From: a bacterium
GTDB taxonomy: Bacteria; Patescibacteriota; Saccharimonadia; Saccharimonadales; SZUA-47
Direction of reading: 5' to 3'
NCBI GenBank assembly: GCA_030427445.1
Contig: JAUIBQ010000005.1
Span: forward strand, 1-59,905
DNA: 59,905 nucleotides
Both the position numbers and the translations under genes were made by a program. The notes beneath the pieces were generated by a model. It was not told where the DNA came from, did no database searches, and saw nothing but the letters and a program-made list of their open reading frames with translations. This document shows, one piece after another, positions 53,119 to 59,905 of the stretch; position 1 is the stretch's first letter; each line of letters begins with the position of its first letter.

Positions 53119-53225
53119 TGGCTCCGGGGACTGGAAAGATAAAATCCGCCCGTCTACCAAGCTAAGGCTTGGTGGGGGATTTCCGCCCCAGCTTCGCTGG
53201 TTCAATTCGCATACTGCGAACTTAA
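53119..53225 (-). repeat. tRNA-Asn-derived structured repeat C
   Basis: The minus strand ends in TTCCAGTCCCCGGAGCCA, the tRNA-Asn 3' end. The preceding 90 bases form hairpins: TTCGC-5-GCGAA, CCAGC-3-GCTGG and ACCAAGC-4-GCTTGGT inside an outer ATCC/GGAT stem. It is homologous to repeat D 142 bases away with paired base changes in two stems. No coding potential. Confidence 0.6.
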
Positions 53226-53253
53226 ACTAAAAACAGACCCGATTGGGTCCGTT
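53226..53253 (-). terminator. Intrinsic terminator of repeat D
   Basis: Minus strand: AACGGACCC-4-GGGTCTGTT then TTTTAG. One G-U pair is valid only on the minus strand. Confidence 0.65.
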
Positions 53254-53260
53254 CTTAGTT

Positions 53261-53365
53261 TGGCTCCGGGGACTAGAAGCCTATGGAAATTCCGCCCGTC
53301 TGCAAGCTAAGCTTGCGGGGGAATATCGAACCGCTTCGCTGGTTTAATTCGCTGTTCGCGAACTC
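53261..53365 (-). repeat. tRNA-Asn-derived structured repeat D
   Basis: The minus strand ends in CTAGTCCCCGGAGCCA and contains GGTTCGATATTCC. Hairpins TTCGC-5-GCGAA and GCAAGC-3-GCTTGC (the latter inside a TTCC/GGAA outer stem) parallel those of repeat C. It sits 145 bases downstream of the end of the intact tRNA-Asn, right after that gene's terminator. Confidence 0.6.
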
Positions 53366-53402
53366 AAAAGAAAAGAGTCAGACAAAATGCCTGACTCTTT
53401 TC
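53362..53402 (-). terminator. Intrinsic terminator of tRNA-Asn
   Basis: A perfect 12-base-pair stem (GAAAAGAGTCAG with CTGACTCTTTTC) and a 9-base loop, then TTTTG on the minus strand, starting 3 bases after the tRNA's CCA. Confidence 0.85.
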
Positions 53403-53405
53403 TAT

Positions 53406-53480
53406 TGGCTCCGGGGACTGGATTCGAACCAGCGACCTCGAAGTTAACAGCTTCTTGCTCTACCGCTGAGCTACCCCGGA
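53406..53480 (-). tRNA. tRNA-Asn (GTT)
   Basis: 75 bases on the minus strand including an encoded CCA. Acceptor TCCGGGG pairs with CCCCGGA (discriminator G). The D arm is GCTCAGCGGTAGAGC, the anticodon loop is CTGTTAA with anticodon GTT, and the T arm is CGCTGGTTCGAATCCAG. All four arms pair as expected. Its 3' part is repeated at several lower coordinates. Confidence 0.97.
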
Positions 53481-53569
53481 ACGCCTAACTCATTTTCTTA
53501 AAGTAAGGATGAGTACAGAGGTAGATTATACGTCTTTCGTGTGATACCGTCAACCAGAGTTAGAGAAAT

Positions 53570-53974
53570 TTATGCAACTCTGGATTCTATAAAGTGTCGG
53601 ACTTCATCTGGTACTGGCATCACAGAGAGCCGACCATTACGCACCAAAAGGAATTCGTCATTTACCGAATCAGCTTTGATGTCGGCAAGTGAAAGAGTTT
53701 TAATATATTTCTTAACAAACTTGATATCAGCAACCCAGCTTGTGCGAGGATCATCCTCATTTTTTCTTGGCTCTGATATTACTTCAGCAAGTCCAACAAT
53801 CTGTTTCTCTTTCTGTGAATGATACACATAGACATGATCACCGACCTCCCATTGCTTGATAAAACCAATCGCCTGAAAGTTGTGCACCCCGTCCCAAAGG
53901 GTAGAGCCGTCCCGTTTCAGGTCATCGATAGAATAGTCAGTATCTGGGTCTGCTTTAACTAACCAATAGTTCAT
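53570..53974 (-). CDS. EVE-domain protein
   Basis: 134 residues from the ATG at 53974. NYWLVKADPDTDYSIDDLKRD, WDGVHNFQA and VGDHVYVYHSQKEKQIVGLAEV are the EVE (PUA-like) hallmarks. The family binds modified nucleic-acid bases and often occurs with restriction or defence genes, though none is adjacent here except the tRNA-linked islet. I chose 53974 rather than 53998 because TGA-TACAAT ends 7 bases before it. Confidence 0.92.
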   Translation of the reverse strand: MNYWLVKADPDTDYSIDDLKRDGSTLWDGVHNFQAIGFIKQWEVGDHVYVYHSQKEKQIVGLAEVISEPRKNEDDPRTSWVADIKFVKKYIKTLSLADIKADSVNDEFLLVRNGRLSVMPVPDEVRHFIESRVA

Positions 53975-53981
53975 GGACACT

Positions 53982-53987
53982 ATTGTA
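53982..53987 (-). promoter_or_regulatory. Extended -10 box of EVE-domain gene
   Basis: Minus-strand TGA-TACAAT, 7 bases before the ATG at 53974. It fixes the start choice. Confidence 0.5.
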
Positions 53988-54017
53988 TCAGCGTGCATCT
54001 ATGAACAAAAAACGTAG

Positions 54018-54046
54018 TTGCTGTATATACGTGAGCGCTTTAGAAT
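54018..54046 (+). promoter_or_regulatory. Promoter of the 54060 gene
   Basis: TTGCTG, a 17-base spacer and TAGAAT. The start is expected near 54053, 7 bases before the ATG. It overlaps the longer reading frame, arguing against a start at 54018. Confidence 0.6.
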
Positions 54047-54059
54047 AGTACTTTGGGAT

Positions 54060-54755
54060 ATGCAGAAACAAATATACTTTTTTGGTGGTATAACATTCGT
54101 GCTGTTAGTTGCAGTACTTGTCTTTGTTGTTATGTCAAAGAGTGACGGAAGCAAACTACCTCAAACATCTGTCAGCGAGAATCAGTCGCAGCCTAAAAAG
54201 AAAGTGAGTGACTCCGATATCGTTGCTGTTTTTTCTGAAACACCTGTTCAGAGTCAGATAACAAACGCAGTGCCGACAGACGAAGCAGATGTCGCTGCTG
54301 CTAGTGATACTCAACAAGTAAAGATCACATTGCCTGATGGATGGGACATCAAATCTAATGATACTAAAGAAAAAAGTGACTGTGATGCCAGCAAACAACA
54401 AACAGTAGCTGTGTTTGAGAATGGTGATGAAAAAATTACTGCGTACGAAAACGCAAGTCCAACAGGATGTGACGGTAAAACGATCGGTGATGTTAATGTG
54501 ACATTCGAGTACCAAGAAAACGGAATTATCAAGGTTAAGCGCCCTTCACAGTTCACGCAGTGCATTAAAGAGCAAAACAGTACATGCCCTAAGGGTGACG
54601 GTAAAGTGACGGTGTTTGTCACATCGGATACGCCAAATCCACTCAATGGACACACTTACGCTTTCCGCATTGATGACACCAAGCTAGATGCAGATTTTGA
54701 TACACAAGTTACTGGTTTAATTTCACACATTGACCAAATAACTTTCAGCTACTAA
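54060..54755 (+). CDS. Membrane-anchored extracytoplasmic protein, unknown
   Basis: 231 residues. An N-terminal helix (about 6-28, FFGGITFVLLVAVLVFVV) is followed by a Ser/Gln/Lys linker and a beta-rich domain (about 85-230) with four Cys, probably two disulfides (SDCDASK, PTGCDG, TQCIKEQ, STCPKGD). No family recognised. The start at 54060 is set by the promoter geometry. It lies before uppP by 23 bases but has a separate promoter. Confidence 0.6.
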   Translation: MQKQIYFFGGITFVLLVAVLVFVVMSKSDGSKLPQTSVSENQSQPKKKVSDSDIVAVFSETPVQSQITNAVPTDEADVAAASDTQQVKITLPDGWDIKSNDTKEKSDCDASKQQTVAVFENGDEKITAYENASPTGCDGKTIGDVNVTFEYQENGIIKVKRPSQFTQCIKEQNSTCPKGDGKVTVFVTSDTPNPLNGHTYAFRIDDTKLDADFDTQVTGLISHIDQITFSY

Positions 54756-54765
54756 GCACTAAGGC

Positions 54766-54771
54766 TATACT
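54766..54771 (+). promoter_or_regulatory. -10 box of uppP
   Basis: TATACT ends 7 bases before the ATG at 54779. No ribosome-binding site. Confidence 0.5.
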
Positions 54772-54778
54772 TAAACCT

Positions 54779-55555
54779 ATGTCGATCATCGAAGCAATTA
54801 TCCTCGGACTTGCTCAGGGCTTAACAGAGTTCATTCCGGTTTCCAGTTCAGGGCATCTGTTGCTTTTGCATGAGATGCTCGGTACCAATGAAAATTCACT
54901 CGGTTTCGATGTAGTGCTTCATGTAGGTACATTGCTGGCACTTATTGTTTTCTTTAAACAAGACATCACGATGCTCATTAAAAATGTATCACAAAAGAAT
55001 AGCGAGGGAAGGCTTGCACGAATTTTAGCAGTAGCGACACTGCCTGCTGCGCTTGTTGGATTATTGTTTAGCGATTTTATTGACGATACAGTGCGCTCTC
55101 CATTTGTTGTGATGATAGCGCTCGCAATCGTAGGAGGCATCATGCTTATAGTAGATTCGCTAAAACCTAAAACGAAAAATATCGAAGAAGTGAGCATGAA
55201 ACAGGGAATTCTTATCGGTGTTGCTCAAATGTTTGCATTAATCCCTGGAGTCTCTCGCTCAGGGGCGACGATTACAACTGGACTAATGCTAGGACTCAGT
55301 CGTGAACTTGCTGCAAGATTTTCTTTCTTGCTCGCCATACCAATCATCACAGGATCTGCTCTTGGATTGTTAATCAAAGGTGATTTAGGGGCTTCTGACC
55401 AGACATTGCCATTGCTACTCGGCATGTGTGCGGCATTTTTGAGTGGACTGTTTGCAATTAAATTCATGCTCAACATTATCGGTAAAGTTGGACTGCGTCC
55501 ATTTGCACTGTATCGCATCGCACTCGCTGTAGTTGTTGGTTTATTTTTGCTGTAA
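54779..55555 (+). CDS. uppP: Undecaprenyl-diphosphate phosphatase
   Basis: 258 residues with seven to eight helices. Catalytic motifs are AQGLTEFIPVSSSGHL (about 12-27, with the essential Glu and Ser-Ser-Ser-Gly-His) and PGVSRSGATIT (about 159-169, with the Arg). It recycles undecaprenyl diphosphate to the monophosphate carrier used for peptidoglycan and for the glycan made in the first third of this window. Also known as BacA, giving bacitracin tolerance. Confidence 0.96.
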   Translation: MSIIEAIILGLAQGLTEFIPVSSSGHLLLLHEMLGTNENSLGFDVVLHVGTLLALIVFFKQDITMLIKNVSQKNSEGRLARILAVATLPAALVGLLFSDFIDDTVRSPFVVMIALAIVGGIMLIVDSLKPKTKNIEEVSMKQGILIGVAQMFALIPGVSRSGATITTGLMLGLSRELAARFSFLLAIPIITGSALGLLIKGDLGASDQTLPLLLGMCAAFLSGLFAIKFMLNIIGKVGLRPFALYRIALAVVVGLFLL

Positions 55556-55587
55556 AATAAAACCATAAACATTGTTGAGGAGAAGAA

Positions 55588-56319
55588 ATGACACTTAATT
55601 TAACTAAAAAGACGCTTTTGTATGGAATTTATCTATTGTTGCTTGTGGTGATACTTGGACTACTTTTATGGTCACAGCCATGGAAGGCGAACTCTTCGAG
55701 TGAGACTCGAAAAATCACAGTGAGCGGACAAGCGACCGTGGAGTCCGAGCCAGATTTATACGTCTTCAGCCCTTATTTTGAAGTGAAAGATACAGATCAA
55801 GAAGCTGCTCGTAAGGAAGTATCAACGCTTGCAAATAATGCTGTTGAAGCTATGAAAGAGCTTGGTGTCGAGGAAAAAGACATTACACTCGATGTAAGTA
55901 ACTATGACCGCTGGTACTGGGCTGAAGGAGAAGAAGGGGTAATGAATGCGTACCTCACCATTAAAATTCGAGACAAAGACCTTGCGCAGAAAGTTCAAGA
56001 TTACCTTACAAGCTCAAGTGCAAAAGGTCAGTTAACAAGCCAAGAGTCATTTAGTGAAGAAAAGCAAAAATCACTTGAATCTGAGGCGACTGAACAAGCG
56101 ATTGAAGACGCGAGGAGTAAAGCTGAAGCTCAGGCTAAGCTTTTCGGGGCGAAACTAGGTGATGTTATCGAAGTAAAGCAAAACGAAGATGTCAGCGCGT
56201 TGCCTTACCGTGGGATAGCAGAGTTACAAATCTCAGATGGAGCAGATAAATCATTGCCAGTTCTTCCAGGTGAGCAGGAATATACAAAGACACTTCAGGT
56301 TGTCTACGAATTGCGCTAA
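55588..56319 (+). CDS. SIMPL-domain (DUF541) protein
   Basis: 243 residues. N-terminal helix (about 8-27), then a SIMPL domain: RKITVSGQATVESEPDLYVFSPYFEV, LGVEEKDITLDVSNYDRWYW, and EQAIEDARSKAEAQAKLFGAKLGDVIEV as the typical helix. It is exported and anchored. Function of the family is unclear, with links to stress or oxidative damage. GAGGAG lies before the ATG, so unlike its neighbours it uses a leader; it is 32 bases after uppP. Confidence 0.9.
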   Translation: MTLNLTKKTLLYGIYLLLLVVILGLLLWSQPWKANSSSETRKITVSGQATVESEPDLYVFSPYFEVKDTDQEAARKEVSTLANNAVEAMKELGVEEKDITLDVSNYDRWYWAEGEEGVMNAYLTIKIRDKDLAQKVQDYLTSSSAKGQLTSQESFSEEKQKSLESEATEQAIEDARSKAEAQAKLFGAKLGDVIEVKQNEDVSALPYRGIAELQISDGADKSLPVLPGEQEYTKTLQVVYELR

Positions 56320-56359
56320 GTTGTCATATACGTAAGAGGTATCGTACAATTACATAAGT

Positions 56360-56986
56360 ATGAAGAACGCTTTAATCGCACTTTGGGTGTTACTGACTCT
56401 AGGGTTGCTGGGTACGACAGGTTATTTGTTTATGCAAAACCGCGACCTCGACCGTCAGATTAACGAAACTACTGAAGAAAAAAATGAACGGTTAGTTAAC
56501 GAAATCAACAAAGTGTTTGATTTACCAGATGAGACGCCGGTCGTCGCAATCGTCACAGACAAAGAACAGTTTATTAGTGAGTATCCAGTATTTGAAAATG
56601 CTGAGTCAGGTGATTACCTGCTATTCTTCCGTAAGGCACGACTTAATGTCTTGTATCGTCAAAGCGAAAAACGAGTTGTGAAGACCGCACAAGTTGCCGT
56701 CCCAATAAGTATTGAACTTATCGGTAGCAAAGACGCGATTGCTGAAGCTGAATCTCAATTGCAAGAGCTTGAAGGCAGCGTTACATTGGTTAAAACAGTT
56801 AATACAGGGATAGCGCAAAGCTTAATCTACGATGTTGACCAGGACCAAGCAGACGAAACAAGCCAGCTTGCAGACAGACTAGAAATTAAATCTGCTTCGA
56901 CATTACCAGACACAATTACACCAGGAGACACAACGGAAATTGTTATTCTTTTGGCTGACTCTTCTGCCCCTGAGTCTACAGAATAG
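56360..56986 (+). CDS. Membrane-anchored protein, unknown
   Basis: 208 residues. N-terminal helix (about 5-25), a short coiled coil (about 30-50, rich in Asp/Asn/Glu), then a soluble domain (about 55-200) of mixed alpha/beta type with YPVFENAESGDYLLFFRKAR. No Cys in the exported part. The same layout recurs in many Saccharibacteria proteins of unknown role. TACAAT ends 9 bases before the ATG, a leaderless arrangement. Confidence 0.6.
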   Translation: MKNALIALWVLLTLGLLGTTGYLFMQNRDLDRQINETTEEKNERLVNEINKVFDLPDETPVVAIVTDKEQFISEYPVFENAESGDYLLFFRKARLNVLYRQSEKRVVKTAQVAVPISIELIGSKDAIAEAESQLQELEGSVTLVKTVNTGIAQSLIYDVDQDQADETSQLADRLEIKSASTLPDTITPGDTTEIVILLADSSAPESTE

Positions 56987-56994
56987 GGACACGG

Positions 56995-57975
56995 TTATTT
57001 CTTTTCTTCGGGGTCAATAAGTACAGATCTTAATTTTGGTTTACCTTTAGCTTCAGCTAGATCGGTCATGATAAGCTCTGACCTTGTAGATAAATCCATA
57101 TCTTTTTCAGGGAGGTGTAGTCCAGAAATGTAAACTCCAGATTTTGGTGGTTCTGACAAGTCCAGTGATATACCAAGGACAGGCCCATTAAAGTATAGAT
57201 TGATTGTATTAGGTGATGGTCTCATCATTTGCCATTCTCTAGCAAATTTTTTGACATCAGTAGGGAATTTCCATGGGGTATGGTAATCTCTAGTGCCACT
57301 CGGAGCTACGCCCCTTATAGTAGGTACTTCATTGGTAGTTTGCATAAGTAAATTTGATTGAGTATTAAACTCTCCAACATATTCTGGATCAAGACGTTTT
57401 CTGACTTCTTTGTTTCCTGCAGGTATCACAAAACGTACATTACTAAACAGACCCTGCATAGCTGGTACGGCAGGTAGATTATTTGTTTTTACATATTTCA
57501 ACATAGCACTAACAGCTAGATCGGTTTCGAATTCGTCCGCTCTAACACCGTTTTCTTGTAAACAAACAGACGTCATTCCAAGTGCAAGTGCAACACCTAT
57601 TACGTCACGATGATTCGTCGCTATGACTAGGTCGCCTTGATCTAAGCGATCTTTAAGATGGGTAACTAAGTCTTTTCTGTCGAGCATAATTTCAATATAT
57701 TGCTCTATTTCCGGTATGATAATTCTGCCAAAATCAACAAGCTCTTTTGTGGTTGCCGACTTTCCTCTAGATGCAATTGTATCGATAGCTTGTATTTCCC
57801 GAATTTTGTCCGGTTCCGTTGAACTCTCTGGATCAAGATAATCAAACTTATCATGGTCATTAAAATGGGTACCAACCATTTCTTTGAAAAGTTGATCTAC
57901 TGCTTCTTGACTCTCAAGTTCGACTAGATTTGGATTCCTAATAAGACCATAGCGACTATCTAAAACTTCTACCAT
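56995..57975 (-). CDS. Acyltransferase-like (PlsC-related) protein
   Basis: 326 residues. LVIATNHRDVIGVALALG resembles motif I of glycerol-phosphate acyltransferases, but the usual N-H-x4-D is altered (Asp at the second position after His). VAPSGTRDY resembles the E/S-G-T-R motif III. No membrane helix. It may acylate a lipid or an alcohol, or may be inactive. It converges with the preceding gene and lies back to back with the cobalamin-riboswitch operon. Confidence 0.5.
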   Translation of the reverse strand: MVEVLDSRYGLIRNPNLVELESQEAVDQLFKEMVGTHFNDHDKFDYLDPESSTEPDKIREIQAIDTIASRGKSATTKELVDFGRIIIPEIEQYIEIMLDRKDLVTHLKDRLDQGDLVIATNHRDVIGVALALGMTSVCLQENGVRADEFETDLAVSAMLKYVKTNNLPAVPAMQGLFSNVRFVIPAGNKEVRKRLDPEYVGEFNTQSNLLMQTTNEVPTIRGVAPSGTRDYHTPWKFPTDVKKFAREWQMMRPSPNTINLYFNGPVLGISLDLSEPPKSGVYISGLHLPEKDMDLSTRSELIMTDLAEAKGKPKLRSVLIDPEEKK

Positions 57976-58054
57976 TACAGTAATTTATATATTATAAATA
58001 CAATTTAGTCAAACGCCGTGAAAAACACAATATGTAGCGTGAGCAGAATCGTGC

Positions 58055-58060
58055 TAGACT
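58055..58060 (+). promoter_or_regulatory. Extended -10 box of riboswitch operon
   Basis: TGC-TAGACT. The expected transcription start is near 58067, leaving a leader of about 108 bases. Confidence 0.5.
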
Positions 58061-58084
58061 CTAGGTAATAGGCAAATTAATAAC

Positions 58085-58172
58085 AAAAACGATCATGAAG
58101 CAGGGTGAAATTCCCTCACAGTGCCGCTACGGTCAAAGTCCGAGCTGATCTAAAACACCCGAGCAGGAAATA
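58085..58172 (+). ncRNA. Class-II cobalamin riboswitch (env8-like)
   Basis: The leader contains GGGTGAAATTCCC (P4), then GCTACGGTCAAAGTCCGAGC and, just before the ATG, CGAGCAGGA. By memory the core matches the env8 hydroxocobalamin riboswitch in order and spacing: GUGAAAUUC, then UACGGU and UCCGA, then CGAGCAAGGA. GATCA (58091-58095) and TGATC (58146-58150) close the core. The ribosome site AGGA (58165-58168) lies in the last element, as in class-II elements where loop-loop pairing hides it when cobalamin binds. FMN riboswitches share GGGTGAAATTCCC but not the rest. Confidence 0.72.
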
Positions 58173-58174
58173 AA

Positions 58175-59725
58175 ATGGCGTTGAGCCCAACAGAGGTAGA
58201 AAGACCAAATGGCGTGGAATTTGAAGATTTCACACATGAATCAGACTTTATTCTGTGGGAAAAAGAGCTTCAACAAAAGACAGCGGTTTTAGCTGAGTGT
58301 TTGCCGTACGAAGGTGAAGCTCTGGATCTATCTAGGGCGCTGCTCGCATCAGCAGCGGTAAGCTCTCTGATAAAGATTGAGACTGTCGATAATGGTGAAC
58401 AAACAACACTCATGACTTCGGCGCAACGAGCCAATTATGATCCCGATGCAAAAGCGATGGTGTTAACTAATGCGAAGACAGACTACCTTGAAAGGGCGTA
58501 TAAATCCGGACATACAGTAAGTGTTGACTTGTTTGCAGTAGATGGCGAGCTCTCTCAGCATGGACAAAGTATGATGAACGTCAACGTAAATAGTATGAAG
58601 TACTTAACAGATGAAACACTGAAGAATCGAGGACGAATAGAAACTCATAATGCTGTACGTCAACAAAAATATTTCGAAGCTGGCCTCCTGTGTGATCATA
58701 CACTTGTTACGTTCTCGCTCGTACCGGAAGCAATAGAGAAATCTAAAGCTAAAAAATTAGGATTCTTCACGGAGAATATGAGTTTAGCAATCCAGGCTGT
58801 TGGGAGTGCAGATGATGATTCTGTAAAGCTTGAGTCTGCATTTGTCGCCGGGGCAGATCTTGATGGCCGAAGATTTGATTTGGACACGGTAAAACAACTG
58901 TATTTAGACCTCGGTATAGATATCCAAGATAAAAATACAGAACAGATACTGGCGAGCCCAGTGCTAATTCATAACAGCCTTATGAAAGACGGGGTGGTGG
59001 ATATAGTGAAGCTTTATGACTGTATAGCAGGCAGAATAACGTCACAGCGCCGTTTTTATGGCCAACAAGCAAGTGGTGGAAATGACTACGAAGAACACAA
59101 AAAAGAATGTACTCGAAGAGAGCGCGTAGCAAATGAAGTAGCTGAACGCACTGCAGATGCGTTGATAGCTGCAGCTGATACGTTCAGCGCCCCATTAGAT
59201 GCAACTCGCAAGCTTCATGAGCTAAATGATGCAGAATTAAAGAGAATGATTGTTACGGACAGCAGTATTGATGTCGCTGTTCTTGGGCCTACTGCTGTTC
59301 ATGCAGTTGAGCAAGCAAGAATGTATTACGCAAACAATGACATGATGAGTTTGCAGATTTCACTAGAGTCCATACGCAGAAATGGCTCATCTAGCTCTTG
59401 TCCAAATGGTGGATTTTCGAGTGGAGAATCGTCAGTTGTTGGTGTCGAGAGTCTGGGTGCTGGTATGGGTGACGAAAACCAAGAAGAGATTGGGGGAAAG
59501 CAGGAGATGACCTGCCCATTCTGTGAAGAGAAAACGAGCGGAGATCCGTGCGCAGACAGTATTACATGTACTAAATGTAGCGCATCTACGAAGTATTCAG
59601 AGGAAGAGAATAACAGAAGAGCTGCACAGTATAAGAAACTCAAAATGATCAAAGTAGCTAGTCAAGAAGCAGTTGATAAAAATTTCTGGGGTTTAATGAA
59701 AGGGGTAAAAGATGACAGCAGATGA
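58175..59725 (+). CDS. Unrecognised zinc-ribbon protein under cobalamin riboswitch
   Basis: 516 residues, cytosolic, no membrane segment. A long alpha-helical body (about 1-400) without a known motif is followed by a Ser/Gly-rich linker (about 400-445). A four-Cys zinc ribbon (about 450-482) follows: CPFCEEK...CTKCSAS. AGGA lies 7 bases before the ATG inside the riboswitch. Its stop overlaps the next gene by 14 bases. It does not resemble cobalamin transport, ribonucleotide reductase or methionine synthase. Function unknown. Confidence 0.7.
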   Translation: MALSPTEVERPNGVEFEDFTHESDFILWEKELQQKTAVLAECLPYEGEALDLSRALLASAAVSSLIKIETVDNGEQTTLMTSAQRANYDPDAKAMVLTNAKTDYLERAYKSGHTVSVDLFAVDGELSQHGQSMMNVNVNSMKYLTDETLKNRGRIETHNAVRQQKYFEAGLLCDHTLVTFSLVPEAIEKSKAKKLGFFTENMSLAIQAVGSADDDSVKLESAFVAGADLDGRRFDLDTVKQLYLDLGIDIQDKNTEQILASPVLIHNSLMKDGVVDIVKLYDCIAGRITSQRRFYGQQASGGNDYEEHKKECTRRERVANEVAERTADALIAAADTFSAPLDATRKLHELNDAELKRMIVTDSSIDVAVLGPTAVHAVEQARMYYANNDMMSLQISLESIRRNGSSSSCPNGGFSSGESSVVGVESLGAGMGDENQEEIGGKQEMTCPFCEEKTSGDPCADSITCTKCSASTKYSEEENNRRAAQYKKLKMIKVASQEAVDKNFWGLMKGVKDDSR

Positions 59726-59905
59726 TTACCAACACATGCAAGATATTTGTAACGGAATTTGCGACATTACCGAAAATTATGCTGAGGAAAAAGATTTGAT
59801 GCGCTGCGTAACGTGCCCTTTCTGTAAAGAAACCGTCGACGCTATATTAACGCCAACGACGATTGCATGTCCGGCGTGTGAAGTAGTCGTCACTAGACAA
59901 GCTTA
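59712..59905 (+). CDS. Zinc-ribbon protein, 3' end outside window
   Basis: ATG at 59712 with AGGGG upstream, overlapping the previous stop by 14 bases. The 64 visible residues begin MTADDYQHMQDICNG and carry a four-Cys ribbon (CPFCKET...CPACEVV) of the same type as the C-terminus of the upstream protein. The frame stays open to the end of the window. Probably the riboswitch operon's second gene. Confidence 0.6.
   Translation, partial: MTADDYQHMQDICNGICDITENYAEEKDLMRCVTCPFCKETVDAILTPTTIACPACEVVVTRQA

Noticed and set aside
52347-53480. tmRNA or CRISPR-like array
   Set aside because: There is no tag-peptide reading frame or tmRNA 5' half, and the repeats differ in length and interior with no uniform spacers. 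They are derived from the tRNA 3' end.
52347-53480. Integron attC array
   Set aside because: No GTTRRRY/RYYYAAC box pairs could be placed at unit ends and no integrase gene is present. The shared part is clearly tRNA-Asn.
58085-58172. FMN riboswitch
   Set aside because: GGGTGAAATTCCC is shared, but the FMN CCGGCGGT and CCCGCGAGC blocks are absent, and the later TACGGT, TCCGA and CGAGCAGGA fit the class-II cobalamin element better.

Overview
This window reads as part of a Candidate Phyla Radiation chromosome, most likely Candidatus Saccharibacteria (TM7). That assignment is an inference. It rests on moderate GC, compact gene packing with many 1-14 base overlaps, TGA used as a stop, many small membrane proteins, an archaeal-type SAM synthetase, a ComEC that ends before the usual metallo-beta-lactamase domain, and very many genes whose -10 box lies only 6-9 bases before the start codon, as expected for leaderless mRNAs. 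No phage genes, transposase, integrase or CRISPR array is visible.

Region 1 (1-13.4 kb) is an envelope-glycan locus: a nitroreductase fragment, a flippase-like membrane protein, a polysaccharide pyruvyl transferase, a GT2 glycosyltransferase, a UDP-sugar dehydrogenase, a mannose branch (mannose-1-P guanylyltransferase, HAD-type phosphomannomutase, cupin isomerase, SIS protein), GlmS, a GT4 glycosyltransferase and the priming polyprenyl-phosphate sugar transferase. Region 2 (13.5-24.1 kb) holds GtrA coupled to a LexA-type DNA-binding protein, a DNA-processing group (secreted HNH nuclease, ComEC, lamin-tail-domain surface protein), then a 1308-residue secreted protein ending in a dockerin, immediately followed by a membrane-anchored cohesin protein.

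Region 3 (24.1-46.3 kb) is mixed: Ca/Na antiporter, CHASE histidine kinase with a stand-alone receiver, Crp/Fnr regulator, small stress membrane proteins, RND permease, Ung, OmpR/histidine kinase pair, M14 peptidase, SDRs, an RRM protein, and a TetR-controlled set of small membrane proteins.

Region 4 (46.4-53.5 kb) is an accessory islet bounded by copies of the 3' end of tRNA-Asn. The intact tRNA-Asn gene is at 53406-53480. At least four copies of its 3' end lie at lower coordinates, each followed on the minus strand by its own, different terminator hairpin. Between them are an archaeal-type SAM synthetase, a seryl-tRNA synthetase, a stand-alone alanyl-tRNA-synthetase catalytic core, two S51-family peptidases and a methyltransferase. 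This looks like a small, probably undescribed biosynthetic or immunity cluster.

Region 5 (53.5-59.9 kb) has an EVE-domain protein, UppP, SIMPL and other membrane-anchored proteins, an acyltransferase-like protein, and a class-II (env8-like) cobalamin riboswitch controlling an unrecognised two-gene operon of zinc-ribbon proteins that runs off the window.
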